This document shows positions 8,585-18,410 of a stretch of 64,000 nt of DNA, one piece after another; the stretch's first letter is position 1, and each line of letters opens with the position of its first letter. The notes beneath the pieces were generated by a model. That model was not told where the DNA came from, searched no databases, and saw only the letters and a list, made by a program, of their open reading frames with translations. The stretch is from Bradyrhizobium sediminis (GTDB taxonomy: Bacteria; Pseudomonadota; Alphaproteobacteria; Rhizobiales; Xanthobacteraceae), in assembly GCF_018736085.1 (NCBI RefSeq), contig NZ_CP076134.1:1064501-1128500 (forward strand), read 5' to 3'. Made by a program: the position numbers and the translations under genes.

Positions 8585-9214
8585 CTAGCCGCCGAGGCGC
8601 GCCAGGCCGTTTCGCGCGGCTTCGTCCTTGGGACGGATGGCCAGCGCCCGGGCATAGGAGGCCTTGGCCTTGTCCCTGTCGCCGAGGCGCTCATAGGCCA
8701 GTCCCCGCGTGGTCCAGGCCTGCGCGTTCTGCGGGTCGGCCTGCACGGCCTCGTCGAGGTCGGCCGCGGCTTCCTTGAACCTTTCCATGGCGATGTAACT
8801 GATCGCGCGGCCGAGCAATGGTTCCGCCCGCTGCGGGGTCAGCCCGTTGGCCGAGGTGAAATCGTCGATCGCCAGTTGATGCTGCCGCTGCCGCTGGTAG
8901 AGCAGGCCACGGTTGTACAGAGCTTCCGCATGGTGAGGATCGATCGCGATCGCCTTGTCGAACTCAGCCAGTGCCTCTTCGGTTTTTCCGGATTTTGCCA
9001 GCGCCTGCGCCCGCGCCGTGGCAGCCTGCGCGTCGCCGGTGCCGGTCTCCGCCGGGGCCGCCTTCGCAGGCGTCTCCTTCTCCGGCGCCGATGACCACAA
9101 ACTCAGATCGAAGGAGCATCCACAAAGGGTAATGGCGAGCATCGCGATCAGCGCCGATGTGCGGCCGCCGGAACGCACAATTTCGGAAGATACAAAAGGC
9201 GGCGGAATGACCAT
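8585..9214 (-). CDS. TPR-repeat lipoprotein
   Basis: A 209-residue protein with an N-terminal lipoprotein signal (LIAMLAITLCGC, lipobox Cys near residue 33) and at least four tetratricopeptide units from about residue 65: AEALYNRGLLYQRQRQH, AEPLLGRAISYIAMERFKEA, AQAWTTRGLAYERLGDRDKA and a C-terminal ALAIRPKDEAARNGLARL. It is probably outer-membrane or periplasmic and used for protein contacts, like NlpI- or PilF-type lipoproteins; no partner is encoded nearby. It converges on the Ala/Pro-rich gene, leaving only 19 bases between the stops. The start may be internal, since the first 20 residues are not signal-like. Confidence 0.8.
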   Translation of the reverse strand: MVIPPPFVSSEIVRSGGRTSALIAMLAITLCGCSFDLSLWSSAPEKETPAKAAPAETGTGDAQAATARAQALAKSGKTEEALAEFDKAIAIDPHHAEALYNRGLLYQRQRQHQLAIDDFTSANGLTPQRAEPLLGRAISYIAMERFKEAAADLDEAVQADPQNAQAWTTRGLAYERLGDRDKAKASYARALAIRPKDEAARNGLARLGG

Positions 9215-9280
9215 TTTTGCAGAATACTCGCGCGGCTAGTGCAGCATTGGTAGCCCGCCGCGCCGGAAAATGCATTGACC

Positions 9281-9315
9281 AAAAACAACAACGCGGACCC
9301 AAGGGCCCGCGTTGT
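9281..9315 (-). terminator. Rho-independent terminator of rpsU
   Basis: A GC-rich hairpin with arms at 9288-9296 and 9307-9315 (ACAACGCGG/CCGCGTTGT), plus CCC/GGG pairing inside the loop. Read on the minus strand it is followed by a U-run (TGTTTTTGG). It lies 26 bases after the rpsU stop. Confidence 0.85.
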
Positions 9316-9341
9316 CGGATTCGATTCGGTGGTTTTTCGTC

Positions 9342-9641
9342 TCAGCGCGGTCCGCGCGGACCGGCGCCCGGGCCGCCACGGCCACCGCCACGCTCTGCGC
9401 CGGGACCGGCGCCGAACACCGGCTTCGGCTTCATCGGCAGCAGGCCTTCGCGCTGCAGCTTCTTGCGGGCCAGCTTGCGTGCGCGGCGCACGGCTTCGGC
9501 CTTTTCACGGGCCTTCTTCTCGGAGGGCTTTTCGTAATGGCCGCGGAGCTTCATCTCGCGGAAAATGCCCTCGCGCTGCATCTTCTTCTTCAGCGCCTTG
9601 AGGGCTTGATCGACATTGTTATCGCGAACGAGAACCTGCAC
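9342..9641 (-). CDS. rpsU: 30S ribosomal protein S21
   Basis: A 99-residue S21 protein of the small ribosomal subunit, involved in initiation. The S21 core is [31 protein letters not shown], then [27 protein letters not shown]. It has a Gly/Pro/Arg-rich tail ([18 protein letters not shown]) longer than the enterobacterial protein, as is usual in Bradyrhizobium relatives. It has its own terminator downstream. A purine-rich stretch (AAAGAGGATGCC in gene sense) precedes the start. Confidence 0.95.
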   Translation of the reverse strand: MQVLVRDNNVDQALKALKKKMQREGIFREMKLRGHYEKPSEKKAREKAEAVRRARKLARKKLQREGLLPMKPKPVFGAGPGAERGGGRGGPGAGPRGPR

Positions 9642-9815
9642 GCGGCATCCTCTTTCAATTGGTCGGATTTGAATTCTGGTAAAGCGAAAGGCTGGCGAAA
9701 GGCCAAGCCCTTAACCCTGAGCGCGCGGATGTATCAGACAAAGCCGGCAATGTCCACCGGCGAGAGCCCAAATGAGCCGGTTTCACGGGGCCAAATCAGC
9801 CTTTTTTGATCCCGA

Positions 9816-10925
9816 TCAGCCGGTTTTGGGCGGTACGGCGCCGACCTGCGTCACATGCCCCATCTTGCGGCCCGGCCTCGCCGGGCCCTTGCCGTAGAGA
9901 TGCACGGTCGCGCCGGGCACGGTCAGCCACCGCTCGTAGTCGTTGACATCGTCGCCGATCAGGTTGGTCATGGTGACCGGGCCGTGGCGGACCGGCTTGC
10001 CGAGCGGCCAGCCGGCGATGGCGCGGATATGCTGCTCGAATTGCGAGATCGACGCGCCGTCGAGCGTCCAGTGCCCGGAATTGTGCACCCGCGGTGCAAT
10101 CTCGTTGACCAGAATCTGCGGCCCGCCCGCTCCCTGCACCACGAACATCTCGACCCCCAGCACGCCGACATAGTCGAGCGCGCTGGCGATCTTCTCGGCG
10201 ATGCCGCGCGCTTCTGCCGCCAGCTCTTCCGGGATATCGGCCGGCGCGCGCGAGATCTTCAGGATGTGATCGCGATGTTCGTTTTCGGTGACGTCGTAGC
10301 ATTCGACCGTACCATCGGCGGAACGCGCGGCGATCACGGAGATCTCGCGATCGAACGGAATGAAGGCTTCGAGGATCGCGGATTTGGTGCCGAGGTCCTG
10401 CCAGACCTGGACGATATCGTCGCCCTCGCGGATGATGGCCTGACCCTTGCCGTCATAGCCGAAGCGGCGGGTCTTGATGACGGCGGGAAGCTTGATGCGC
10501 GCGATGGCAGCGCGCAGGGTTTCGATCGAGGAGACATCGGCGTAGTCGGCCGTGCCGATGCCGAGCTTCTTCACGAAGTCCTTCTCGATCAGCCGGTCCT
10601 GCGTGGTTTCCAGGATCTTCTGCGCCGGCAAAACCGGACGCCGCGCCGCCAGCACCATCGCGGTCGCGGCCGGCACGTTCTCGAATTCGTAGGTGATGAC
10701 GTCGACGTCGCCTGCGAACAGTTCCAGCGCCTCGACATCGGCATATTCGGCGCAGGTCGCGTTCAGCACCACGTCGAATGCCGGCGAATCCGGGTCCGGC
10801 GAAAACACCTGGCAGCGCAGCCCGAGCCGCGCCGCCGCCATGGCCAGCATCCGGCCCAATTGTCCGCCGCCGAGAATTCCGATGGTGTCGCCGGGTTTCA
10901 GCTTCACCCGATGTGAGGCCGTCAC
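9816..10925 (-). CDS. purK: 5-(carboxyamino)imidazole ribonucleotide synthase
   Basis: A 369-residue ATP-grasp enzyme that carboxylates AIR to N5-CAIR with ATP and bicarbonate in purine synthesis. Visible features are the N-terminal Rossmann-like [19 protein letters not shown], the ATP-grasp segment [11 protein letters not shown], and the catalytic/metal loop [14 protein letters not shown]. The length is normal. It starts at GTG (10925) and overlaps the purE stop by four bases, so the two are translationally coupled. Confidence 0.95.
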   Translation of the reverse strand: MTASHRVKLKPGDTIGILGGGQLGRMLAMAAARLGLRCQVFSPDPDSPAFDVVLNATCAEYADVEALELFAGDVDVITYEFENVPAATAMVLAARRPVLPAQKILETTQDRLIEKDFVKKLGIGTADYADVSSIETLRAAIARIKLPAVIKTRRFGYDGKGQAIIREGDDIVQVWQDLGTKSAILEAFIPFDREISVIAARSADGTVECYDVTENEHRDHILKISRAPADIPEELAAEARGIAEKIASALDYVGVLGVEMFVVQGAGGPQILVNEIAPRVHNSGHWTLDGASISQFEQHIRAIAGWPLGKPVRHGPVTMTNLIGDDVNDYERWLTVPGATVHLYGKGPARPGRKMGHVTQVGAVPPKTG

Positions 10926-11410
10926 GCAGAACCCTCCGGGCGCGCGGCCACCGCCTCGGCCTGCGCCTTGCGCCAGGCCGCCAGTCTTGCCGCCAGCGCC
11001 GGGTCGTTCAGCGCGAGCACGCTGGCCGCGAGCAGCGCGGCGTTGATGGCGCCGGCCTTGCCGATCGCCAGCGTCCCGACCGGAACGCCCGCGGGCATCT
11101 GGACGATGGAATAGAGCGAATCGACTCCGGACAACGCCTTGGATTCGATGGGAACGCCGAACACCGGCAATTCCGTCAGCGACGCGGCCATGCCCGGCAG
11201 GTGGGCCGCGCCTCCGGCGCCGGCGATGATGATCCTGAAACCGGCAGCCTTGGCGCCCCTGGCAAAGGCGAACAGCCGGTCCGGGGTGCGGTGCGCCGAG
11301 ATAATCTGCTTGTCGCAGGCCACCTCGAGGGCTGTGAGCGTTTCGGCGGCATGGCGCATGGTTTCCCAGTCGGACTGGCTTCCCATGATAATGGCGACGG
11401 GGGCGGTCAT
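10922..11410 (-). CDS. purE: N5-CAIR mutase
   Basis: A 162-residue class I PurE that converts N5-CAIR to CAIR. Motifs: [12 protein letters not shown] (CO2/substrate loop), [10 protein letters not shown] with the catalytic His, [11 protein letters not shown] and PVFGVP. The frame extends further upstream, but homology begins at the ATG at 11410 ([14 protein letters not shown]). It is the first gene of the purEK pair and would be transcribed leftwards from the region 11411-11540. Confidence 0.95.
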   Translation of the reverse strand: MTAPVAIIMGSQSDWETMRHAAETLTALEVACDKQIISAHRTPDRLFAFARGAKAAGFRIIIAGAGGAAHLPGMAASLTELPVFGVPIESKALSGVDSLYSIVQMPAGVPVGTLAIGKAGAINAALLAASVLALNDPALAARLAAWRKAQAEAVAARPEGSA

Positions 11411-11541
11411 GAGGTCAATTCTTTTCGGGAATCCAAAAACATAGGCCGGATTATAGGGTCGGCCCGAGGTCTGGCCAAGGCGTGGCAAGGGGTCCGGAAT
11501 GGACTATCCTGTCTTGGTGAATTCCGGCAAGCCTTCTTAAA

Positions 11542-11586
11542 GCATGATCCCGAGAAGTGGATACCGGTTTTCGGAAAAGATCATGC
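11542..11586. repeat. Dispersed palindromic element (GCATGATC arms)
   Basis: Arms GCATGATC (11542-11549) and GATCATGC (11579-11586) surround a core containing TGGATACCGGTTTT. The core (AAACCGGTATCCA in the other direction) recurs inside the element at 18411-18535, so both belong to one dispersed family, which I recall as common in Bradyrhizobium intergenic DNA. Confidence 0.7.
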
Positions 11587-11646
11587 GCAAGACAACAAAC
11601 CAGGGGGTCCGATCCAGCGAAACTGGATCAGATCCCGAGGATGCCC

Positions 11647-12342
11647 ATGAAAAAGAAAACCAGGGCGACGGCAGCGGGCCCGGCGAAACGCGGCAAAGGC
11701 AGCTTGGCGGGACGCAAGGCCGCCCCAAAGCGCACCAGGGCGGCGAAGGTACCAGCATCGCTGCCCCGGCTTTCGGCCGCGCCCGACGATGCCAGACTGA
11801 CGATCCGCCGGCTCCGGGCCCAGCTCGCCAAGGCCCTGGCGCGAATCGAGGAACTGCAGGCTTCCGCCGATATCGACTTCCTGCTGGATATTCCCAACCG
11901 GCGAGGCTTCGAGCGCGAGCTCCATCGCTCGATCGCCTATATCAAACGCTATCATGCCAGCGGCGCGCTGATCGTGCTCGACGTCGATCGCCTGAAGCCG
12001 ATCAATGACGCCTTCGGGCACGCTGCGGGCGATCAGGTGTTGAAGGCTGTGGTGTCGGCTTTGTTGAGCCAGGTGCGATCGTCCGACGTGATCGGGCGGC
12101 TGGGCGGCGACGAGTTCGCGCTGTTGCTGTGGAACCTGAGCGAGACCGATGCGAAGGCCAAGGCAGCCGCACTGGAGCAGGCCGTCGACCGGCTCAGCTT
12201 CACCTTTCGCGGTCGCACCATCACGGCCGGCGCGTCGGCAGGCGTCGCCATTCTCGGGCCGCATGCGGAAGCCGGCCGGGCGCTGGAAGAAGCCGACAGC
12301 GCGATGTATGTGCGCAAGGCACAGCGGCGGCACGAAACGTGA
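11647..12342 (+). CDS. GGDEF diguanylate cyclase, soluble
   Basis: A 231-residue protein with a Lys/Arg-rich, probably disordered N-terminus (about residues 1-50), a short coiled segment (LRAQLAKALARIEELQ) and one GGDEF domain: DIPNRRGFERELHR, LDVDRLKPINDAFGHAAGD and the intact signature RLGGDEF (residues 151-157). It should make c-di-GMP from two GTP. No membrane or sensor domain is present. The start is ATG 11647 behind GAGG at 11637-11640. A small stem-loop (GATCCAG 11611-11617 with CTGGATC 11623-11629) lies in the leader just before the ribosome site. Confidence 0.85.
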   Translation: MKKKTRATAAGPAKRGKGSLAGRKAAPKRTRAAKVPASLPRLSAAPDDARLTIRRLRAQLAKALARIEELQASADIDFLLDIPNRRGFERELHRSIAYIKRYHASGALIVLDVDRLKPINDAFGHAAGDQVLKAVVSALLSQVRSSDVIGRLGGDEFALLLWNLSETDAKAKAAALEQAVDRLSFTFRGRTITAGASAGVAILGPHAEAGRALEEADSAMYVRKAQRRHET

Positions 12343-12419
12343 TGCGATAAGCTGCGGCGAACCCTGATTTTGCGCGTATTGCTATCGCCAAACCGGTTCC
12401 GGCTATTGCGGAATACGCG

Positions 12420-12671
12420 CTACAGCCCGCTCAGATCGTCCGGCACGCTGCCGAATTTCCGGATCAATTGAGCGTCGCCGAATTCGCCGATCATGGGATC
12501 GCCGGTGCGGCTGAACGCGACCGCGCCGATCGAGCCCGCGACCCGCGACAAGGCTTCCGCGCGTCGCAACGCGCCCGACGAACTCTGGCATTCTTCCGCC
12601 GCACCCGCGACCGGCGAACCGGTGTCGTCCTGCAGGAAGGGCATCGCAACGTAATAGGTGACATCGGCCAT
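12420..12671 (-). CDS. Conserved-looking small protein, unknown function
   Basis: An 83-residue protein (MADVTYYVAMPFLQDD start). It has no transmembrane segment and no recognised domain. It seems to be a small sensor- or storage-like protein: SSGALRRAEALSRVAGSIGAVAFSRTGDP resembles the helical region of proteins that report on stress or metabolism, but this is only an impression. It lies 28 bases after the next small gene on the same strand and is probably co-transcribed with it. Confidence 0.55.
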   Translation of the reverse strand: MADVTYYVAMPFLQDDTGSPVAGAAEECQSSSGALRRAEALSRVAGSIGAVAFSRTGDPMIGEFGDAQLIRKFGSVPDDLSGL

Positions 12672-12699
12672 CGGAGTCGCTCCGGCTTTGGTTGATCGC

Positions 12700-12900
12700 T
12701 CAGGCGGCGTCGCTGTTGGTGCGCGGCGCGCAGCCGCACGCGACCGCCGCCTGCAGTTCCTGCAATTCCGTTTCCAGGTATTCGTTCGCCATGATCAGCG
12801 CCTTGATCGTGCTGCGCAGGTTTCCGTCGCACATGGCTATCGCCTGGTCGCAGGCCTGTTCGTAACGATCGATGTCGGGCAGGGCAGCGGATTCGGACAT
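12700..12900 (-). CDS. Small acidic helical protein, unknown function
   Basis: A 66-residue protein, acidic and predicted helical (DRYEQACDQAIAMCDGNLRSTIKALIMANEYLETELQELQ split over two helices), ending in a Cys pair (ACGCAP). No domain is recognised. It stands upstream of the 83-residue gene in the same direction and divergent from the response regulator; the two small genes look like one unit of unknown role. Confidence 0.6.
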   Translation of the reverse strand: MSESAALPDIDRYEQACDQAIAMCDGNLRSTIKALIMANEYLETELQELQAAVACGCAPRTNSDAA

Positions 12901-13116
12901 GGCGAAATTCCCGGGCTGATTGAGGGGCAGTGGAATGTTCCTATTTTGTTCCTATCGAGTCAAGCTGCTCCTGAGGGGGCGGTTGCCGGTTTTCCACTGC
13001 GCCCTGCCCAGGACAGGGCGAGCCCGGCACCCCCAGCGGTGGCGCGGTTCGGAGGTCCGGGACGGGAACGAAAACAATATCCAGCGCTTAATGCCTATTC
13101 GTAAGGAGTGGGACGT

Positions 13117-13497
13117 ATGGGCCTAGCCGAAATCAGAACACGCGTGGTGCTGATCGTCGAGGACGAGTTTCTGCTGAGAATGGACGCGACCGACATGGTC
13201 AGGGCAGCCGGGTTCGAAGTTCTCGAAGCCGCCAATGCCGACCAGGCCATCGAAATTCTCGAAACCCGCCCGGACATCACGGTCGTGTTTACCGACATCC
13301 AGATGCCCGGCTCGATGGACGGGTTGAAACTCGCTCGCGCGGTCAGGGGCCGCTGGCCGCCGATCAAGATCGTCGCCACCTCCGGCCACCACCATGTCGG
13401 GGAAAGCGATCTGCCCGAAGGCGGCCGGTTCCTGCCCAAGCCCTACAGCCCGAACCAGGTGACGGGCCTGCTGCGGGAGTTGATGGGCGGCGGGTGA
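13117..13497 (+). CDS. Single-domain response regulator
   Basis: A 126-residue stand-alone receiver domain. The acidic pocket is VEDE near residue 15, the phospho-acceptor Asp is in VVFTDIQMPGSMDG, the switch Thr/Ser is in IVATSGH and the conserved Lys in FLPKPYSP. There is no output domain, so it works by protein contact or as a phosphate sink. AAGGAG (13103-13108) eight bases before the ATG fixes this start over an earlier GTG. No kinase gene is adjacent. Confidence 0.88.
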   Translation: MGLAEIRTRVVLIVEDEFLLRMDATDMVRAAGFEVLEAANADQAIEILETRPDITVVFTDIQMPGSMDGLKLARAVRGRWPPIKIVATSGHHHVGESDLPEGGRFLPKPYSPNQVTGLLRELMGGG

Positions 13498-13566
13498 ATT
13501 TGAACGCCGTCGTTTCCGGCGAACGGCGCGTGTTCCGGAATACGTCGCGTTTTCCGGAATGACGGC

Positions 13567-13773
13567 CTACGCGATGATATCGGGCGTGATCTGGTCTTCG
13601 ATGAACGCGATGCGGTCGCGCAGCTGCAGCTTGCGCTTCTTCAACCGCTGCAGCCGCAACAAATCCGGCGCGGGCGACTGATGCAGCGCGTCGATCGCCG
13701 CGTCGAGGTCGCGGTGTTCCTGCTGCAGCCGTGCGAGTTCGGTTTCGAGCTCGCGCTCATCTTCGTCGGTCAT
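13567..13773 (-). CDS. DUF465 (YdcH-like) protein
   Basis: A 68-residue all-helical protein: EDERELETELARLQQEHRDL, a PAPD turn, then LQRLKKRKLQLRDRIAFIED. The helix-turn-helix pair with the LKKRKLQLRDRI segment is the DUF465/YdcH signature. The function of the family is unknown. It is divergent from a second DUF465 gene at 14010. Confidence 0.8.
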   Translation of the reverse strand: MTDEDERELETELARLQQEHRDLDAAIDALHQSPAPDLLRLQRLKKRKLQLRDRIAFIEDQITPDIIA

Positions 13774-14009
13774 GGTGTACGTTAACTGAAAAACGCGATG
13801 AGGTTGCGAAAGGTTAGGGAAGCCGCTGGGAGAATATCCTCCTTGCCGGGCCCTCGCGCAAGCGGGCGCGGTTCCCTACTCACGATTGGTTACACATGGC
13901 TGCGAAATATGAGCGCAGGATTTTGATTTCCATCGACAGCTTCCCCGGCTCGTGTACACTTCCTTGTCCGGATCGAATCTGAGGTCTCATTCAACCGAGG
14001 AGGTTTCGT

Positions 14010-14195
14010 ATGGCAATTCAGGCGCATCTCGTTGAACTTGAACGGAAACACAAAGTTCTTGAAAACGAATTGCATGAAGCTCTCGTACACCTTTCAACGG
14101 ACGACCTGCGAATTGTCGAACTGAAGCGCCGGAAATTGATGGTCAAGGACGCGATCGAGCGGTTGAGGCATACCGCGGGCGAAACGCTGCACTAG
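14010..14195 (+). CDS. DUF465 (YdcH-like) protein, second copy
   Basis: A 61-residue helical protein with the same layout as its neighbour: HLVELERKHKVLENELHEAL, a short turn (STDD), then IVELKRRKLMVKDAIERLRH. GAGGAGGT lies just before the ATG. The 236 bases between the two divergent DUF465 genes are relatively AT-rich and probably hold both promoters. The function is unknown. Confidence 0.82.
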   Translation: MAIQAHLVELERKHKVLENELHEALVHLSTDDLRIVELKRRKLMVKDAIERLRHTAGETLH

Positions 14196-14320
14196 CATCG
14201 CCGCCGCAGTCTCGGAATATCCCACCATTTATCTCAGGATGAGCGCGATAGCGCTCACCCCGGAGTTCTTCGGGAGCAGGTTGCTTTCGCGCGACATCGC
14301 CGAAGCCGCGCGGCAAGAGC

Positions 14321-15424
14321 TCATACCCCTGCCAGTTCACCGACATGGTCCGCGATCGCCAGCGATGATGTCAGCCCCGGCGACTCGATCCCGAACAGAT
14401 TGATCAGCCCGGCGACGCCGTGATCCTGCGGGCCCTGGATCAGGAAATCCTGCGACGCCACCGCCGGCGGCACGATCTTCGGCCGGATTCCGGAATAGCT
14501 CGGCATCAGCGCGCCGTCCGGCAGCGTCGGCCAATACCGCCGGATCGCCGGGTAAAATCGTTCGGCCCGCGCCGGATCGACGGCGTAGTCGATAGCATCG
14601 ACCCATTCCACGTCGGGACCGAACCGGGCCTGGCCGGCCATGTCGAGGGTGAGATGGACGCCGAGCCCGCCGGGCTCGGGCACTGGATAGATCAACCGCG
14701 AAAACGGCGCCCGCGCGCTGCAGCTGAAATAGTTTCCCTTGGCGAGATAGGCCGGCGGTATCAGGCCGATCGGCATGCCGTCAATGCTGCGCGCGACCGG
14801 GGAAGCGCCGAGCCCCGCGGCATTGACCAGCAGCCCGCATTCGAGACCGATCGGCGCGTCGCCGCCAGCGTCGAGTTCTATTCCACCCGCCGTCGCCCTG
14901 GCGCGCAGCAGCGGGGTGTGGAACGCGAACGCCGCGCCGGCATCCTCGGCGTCGCCGCGCAATGCCAGCATGTAGGCGTGGCTGTCGATGATGCCGGTGG
15001 AAGGCGAGAGCAGGGCGGCGTCGCAGTTCAGCGCCGGCTCCAAAGCGCGCGCGGCATCGCCCGAGAGGATTTGCATATCGGAGACGCCGTTGGCCTCGGC
15101 ATGCGCCCGGATCGACTGCAGCTTTTCAGTCTCCTTCGGCGTGGTTGCGACGATCAGCTTGCCGCAATTGCGATGGGGAACGCCGTGCTCCCGGCAATAT
15201 TCATAGAGCGCCCGCCGGCCGCTGACGCACATCCGCGCCATCAGGCTGCCGGCCGGATAGTAGATGCCGGCGTGGATCACCTCGCTGTTGCGCGAGGAGG
15301 TGACGGTGCCGATGCCTTCGGCGGCCTCCAGCACGATCACCTCGCGGCCCGCCTGCGCCAGCCGCCGCGCGACGGCGAGGCCGATGACCCCCGCCCCGAT
15401 TACAACGCACTCAACCTTGTCCAT
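14321..15424 (-). CDS. FAD-dependent oxidoreductase, L-2-hydroxyglutarate oxidase-like
   Basis: A 367-residue DAO-family flavoprotein. FAD site: [17 protein letters not shown] at the N-terminus and [29 protein letters not shown], the family motif in LhgO-type enzymes. The C-terminus has SYSGIRPKI and [18 protein letters not shown]. It would oxidise a 2-hydroxy acid and pass electrons to O2 or the quinone pool. The start is ATG 15424; the upstream extension lacks homology. It stands alone and divergent from the PAS-GGDEF-EAL gene. Confidence 0.85.
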   Translation of the reverse strand: MDKVECVVIGAGVIGLAVARRLAQAGREVIVLEAAEGIGTVTSSRNSEVIHAGIYYPAGSLMARMCVSGRRALYEYCREHGVPHRNCGKLIVATTPKETEKLQSIRAHAEANGVSDMQILSGDAARALEPALNCDAALLSPSTGIIDSHAYMLALRGDAEDAGAAFAFHTPLLRARATAGGIELDAGGDAPIGLECGLLVNAAGLGASPVARSIDGMPIGLIPPAYLAKGNYFSCSARAPFSRLIYPVPEPGGLGVHLTLDMAGQARFGPDVEWVDAIDYAVDPARAERFYPAIRRYWPTLPDGALMPSYSGIRPKIVPPAVASQDFLIQGPQDHGVAGLINLFGIESPGLTSSLAIADHVGELAGV

Positions 15425-15716
15425 TCGAAAATCTGATCCGCAAGTAGCCGGCCCGTCGACCCCGTGTGCGCCCTTGTGGACGGCCGCGCGTCCGGGATCA
15501 ATCGCACCAGCCAATCATCGCCCGGTTGAGGGAATGTTCACAGGGAACCCGTTTAGTATCGGAATGCTTGCCCGGCCACGCCCCGTTAGTGAACGATTAA
15601 TCATGTCAGGGCATTTGCCGTAATTTAAGTCACATTTTTGGGTTGTAAGGGTAGGCGTTTACCCGATCCAAACCCGTCAGGTTAGACACTCCGCCGCAGA
15701 AATCCGCGGGTGACTG

Positions 15717-18410
15717 ATGGCTGACAAGAATTGGCAGGCAGGCGGCAAGATTCTGATTCCTGCGCGGGCCGTCGTTTGCGCAGCCGTCGCCGTTGTGCCG
15801 TCCGCATCCGCCTGGGCCGCATCCGGTGACTTTGCGCCGCCGAGCTACGTCGGCTCCGCCGATCCCAACATGATCTGGGAACTGCTGATCGGCGGCGTAG
15901 TCATCGCGTCTTTCCTTGGCGCGATCGCGCTGTGGGTGCATTCGGCGCTGCGCAAGGTCAAGCGAGCGCAGTTGCGCAGAAATGCCTTCGTCAGCTCCGC
16001 CCTCAACAACCTCAGCCAGGGTGTGATGATGACGAATGCGCAGAACCGCGTCGTATTCTGCAACGATCGCTTTCTCGAGATCTATGGGCTGACGCGTGCC
16101 GATATCCGAAAGGACATGACCGGGCGGGACTTGATCGAACTGAGGCGGCAGCGCGGGCAGATCAGCGTCAGCTTCGAGGAATTTGTCAGGCAGGCTCGCC
16201 AGCCGGATGGCCATGTCGCTGAACTGCCCAACGGACGGGCGGTCATCGCCAAACTGTTTCAGCTGCCGAACGGAGGGACGGTCGGAACCCACGAGGATTG
16301 CAGCGAGCAACGCAAGCTTTCGCGGCAGCTTGCTTCGACCAAGCAGTTCCTGGAATCGGTGCTCGACAATGTCCCGGTCTGCGTCGCCGCCAAGAATATC
16401 GACGACGGCCGCTACATCTTCGCCAACCGCGCGTTCGAACGGTTCTCGCGCTTTTCCCGCGACCACATCATCGGCAAGCGCGCCGATGAGATTTTCCGCC
16501 CCGAGACGACGGCAAGCATACAGGCGGCGGACCAGGCGGCGCTCAACTCGCCCGAAGGGCAGTTTCGCAGCGAATTCGCGGTCGAGCGCGGCTCGGAGAA
16601 GCGCACCCTCTCGAGCGTCCGCGTGGTCGCGCGCGACGACAAGAACCGCCCTGAATTCCTGATCGCGTTGTTCGACGACGTCACCGACCGCCGGTCGCTT
16701 TCCAAGGAGCTCGAGAACACCAAGAAATTCCTCGAACTGGTGGTCGACAACATTCCGGTGTCGCTGATCGTCGAGCGTGTCAGCGACGGGCGATATCTGC
16801 TGGCCAATCGCAGCGCCGAGACCATCCTCAACCGGCGGCGCGAGGACGCCACCGGATTGACGGCAGCCGATATCTTCAATCCGAGAGAAGCCAAGCTGAT
16901 CATCGCGCGCGACGAGGCTGCGATCAGGAAGCGCGGCCTGCTCACCGAGGAACATCCGATTTCCACCAAGGACGGGCTGCGGCTGTTCCTGACCCGCCGC
17001 ATGACGGTGCTCGACGATTCCGGCGAGCCGCAATACCTGATCAAGACCCATGAGGACGTCACCGACCGCCGCCAGACCGAGTCGCGGATGGCGCATATGG
17101 CGTATCATGACGGCCTGACCGACCTGCCGAACCGCGCCGCCTTCCTGCAGGCGCTGGCGCAGATGATCGAGGCCTGCGCAGGCACCGATGAGGAATTCGC
17201 GGTGCTGTCGGTCGACCTCGACGGCCTCAAGGAAATCAACGACGTGTTCGGCCATGCGGTCGGCGACAAGCTCTTGGTCGAAGTGGCGCGCCGGATCCAG
17301 GACTCGGCGCGCGGCGGGGTCGTCGCCCGGCTGTCCGGCGACGAGTTCGGAATGATCATCGACGGCAAGCAGCCGGTCGCCGGGATGCTGCTGGCCGAAC
17401 AGCTTGCCGAAGCGCTGTCCAGCGAATTCCTGATCGACGGCAAATCGGTCCGCACCGGCTGCACCACCGGCATCTCGATCTTCCCGCATAACGGGGCGGA
17501 CGCCGCTTCCCTGCTTGCCAATGCCGGTGCGGCGCTGTTCCGCGCCAAGGCGAAATCGCGCGGCTCGATCAGCATCTATGAGCCCGAGATGGACCAGCAG
17601 ATCCGCGATCGCCGGGTGCTGCACCAGGATCTGTCTGTCGCGATCAGGAACGGCGAACTCTCGCTGCATTATCAGCCGCAGGCAATGGCGCACCAGACCG
17701 TCGCCGGCAGCAAGGTGACCGGCTTCGAGGCGCTGGCGCGCTGGATGCATCCGGTGCGCGGCTTCGTTTCGCCGGGCGACTTCATCCCGCTCGCGGAAGA
17801 AAGCGGGCTGATCGTCGAGATGGGCGAATGGATCCTGCGCGAGGCGTGCCGCGAGGCTGCCTCCTGGCCGATGCCGCTGCAGATCGCGGTCAACCTGTCG
17901 CCGGCGCAGTTCATGCATGGCGACGTGGTCGGCCTCGTGCACTCGATCCTGCTCGAAACCGGTCTCGCGCCGGGCCGGCTCGAACTGGAAATCACCGAGG
18001 GCGTGCTCATCGAGGATTTCGATCGCGGCCTGGCGCTGTTGCGGCGGCTGAAGGCGCTCGGCGTGCGGATTTCGATGGACGACTTCGGCAGCGGCTATTC
18101 CTCGCTGAGCTATCTGCAGGCGTTTCCGTTCGACAAGATCAAGATCGACCGCGATTTCGTCATCAATCTCGGGCGAAATCCGCAATCGGCCTCGATCGTG
18201 CGCGCCGTGATCGGTCTCGGCCACGGCCTCGAAATGTCGATTGTCGCCGAAGGCGTGGAAACCCAGGAACAGCTCGCTTTCCTCGCCGATTCGGGCTGCG
18301 ACGCGGTGCAGGGCTATTTCCTGGGCAGGCCCGCGCCGATCGGCCAGTATGGGGCGCTGGTCGGCCGCAATCCTGGCGATACGATGGAGCCCGCGCGCAA
18401 GGCCGGCTAG
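15717..18410 (+). CDS. PAS-GGDEF-EAL c-di-GMP signalling protein
   Basis: An 897-residue protein. An N-terminal signal-like segment is followed by one transmembrane helix near residues 53-75, then three PAS domains (about 90-205, 215-330, 335-450), a GGDEF domain with SGDEF at about 540-544, and an EAL domain with FEAL at about 670-673 and DDFGSGYSS at about 788. Both catalytic signatures look competent (SGDEF is a usual active variant), so it may be bifunctional; the EAL metal and Lys motifs (ITEG, KIKIDRDFV, VAEGVET) are intact. It probably senses redox, oxygen or a ligand through PAS. A dispersed repeat follows its stop. Confidence 0.92.
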   Translation: MADKNWQAGGKILIPARAVVCAAVAVVPSASAWAASGDFAPPSYVGSADPNMIWELLIGGVVIASFLGAIALWVHSALRKVKRAQLRRNAFVSSALNNLSQGVMMTNAQNRVVFCNDRFLEIYGLTRADIRKDMTGRDLIELRRQRGQISVSFEEFVRQARQPDGHVAELPNGRAVIAKLFQLPNGGTVGTHEDCSEQRKLSRQLASTKQFLESVLDNVPVCVAAKNIDDGRYIFANRAFERFSRFSRDHIIGKRADEIFRPETTASIQAADQAALNSPEGQFRSEFAVERGSEKRTLSSVRVVARDDKNRPEFLIALFDDVTDRRSLSKELENTKKFLELVVDNIPVSLIVERVSDGRYLLANRSAETILNRRREDATGLTAADIFNPREAKLIIARDEAAIRKRGLLTEEHPISTKDGLRLFLTRRMTVLDDSGEPQYLIKTHEDVTDRRQTESRMAHMAYHDGLTDLPNRAAFLQALAQMIEACAGTDEEFAVLSVDLDGLKEINDVFGHAVGDKLLVEVARRIQDSARGGVVARLSGDEFGMIIDGKQPVAGMLLAEQLAEALSSEFLIDGKSVRTGCTTGISIFPHNGADAASLLANAGAALFRAKAKSRGSISIYEPEMDQQIRDRRVLHQDLSVAIRNGELSLHYQPQAMAHQTVAGSKVTGFEALARWMHPVRGFVSPGDFIPLAEESGLIVEMGEWILREACREAASWPMPLQIAVNLSPAQFMHGDVVGLVHSILLETGLAPGRLELEITEGVLIEDFDRGLALLRRLKALGVRISMDDFGSGYSSLSYLQAFPFDKIKIDRDFVINLGRNPQSASIVRAVIGLGHGLEMSIVAEGVETQEQLAFLADSGCDAVQGYFLGRPAPIGQYGALVGRNPGDTMEPARKAG

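Noticed and set aside
13065..13091. GGAAC followed 17 bases later by CTTA, as an EcfG general-stress promoter
   Set aside because: The -10 part does not match the CGTT consensus, so the match is too weak.
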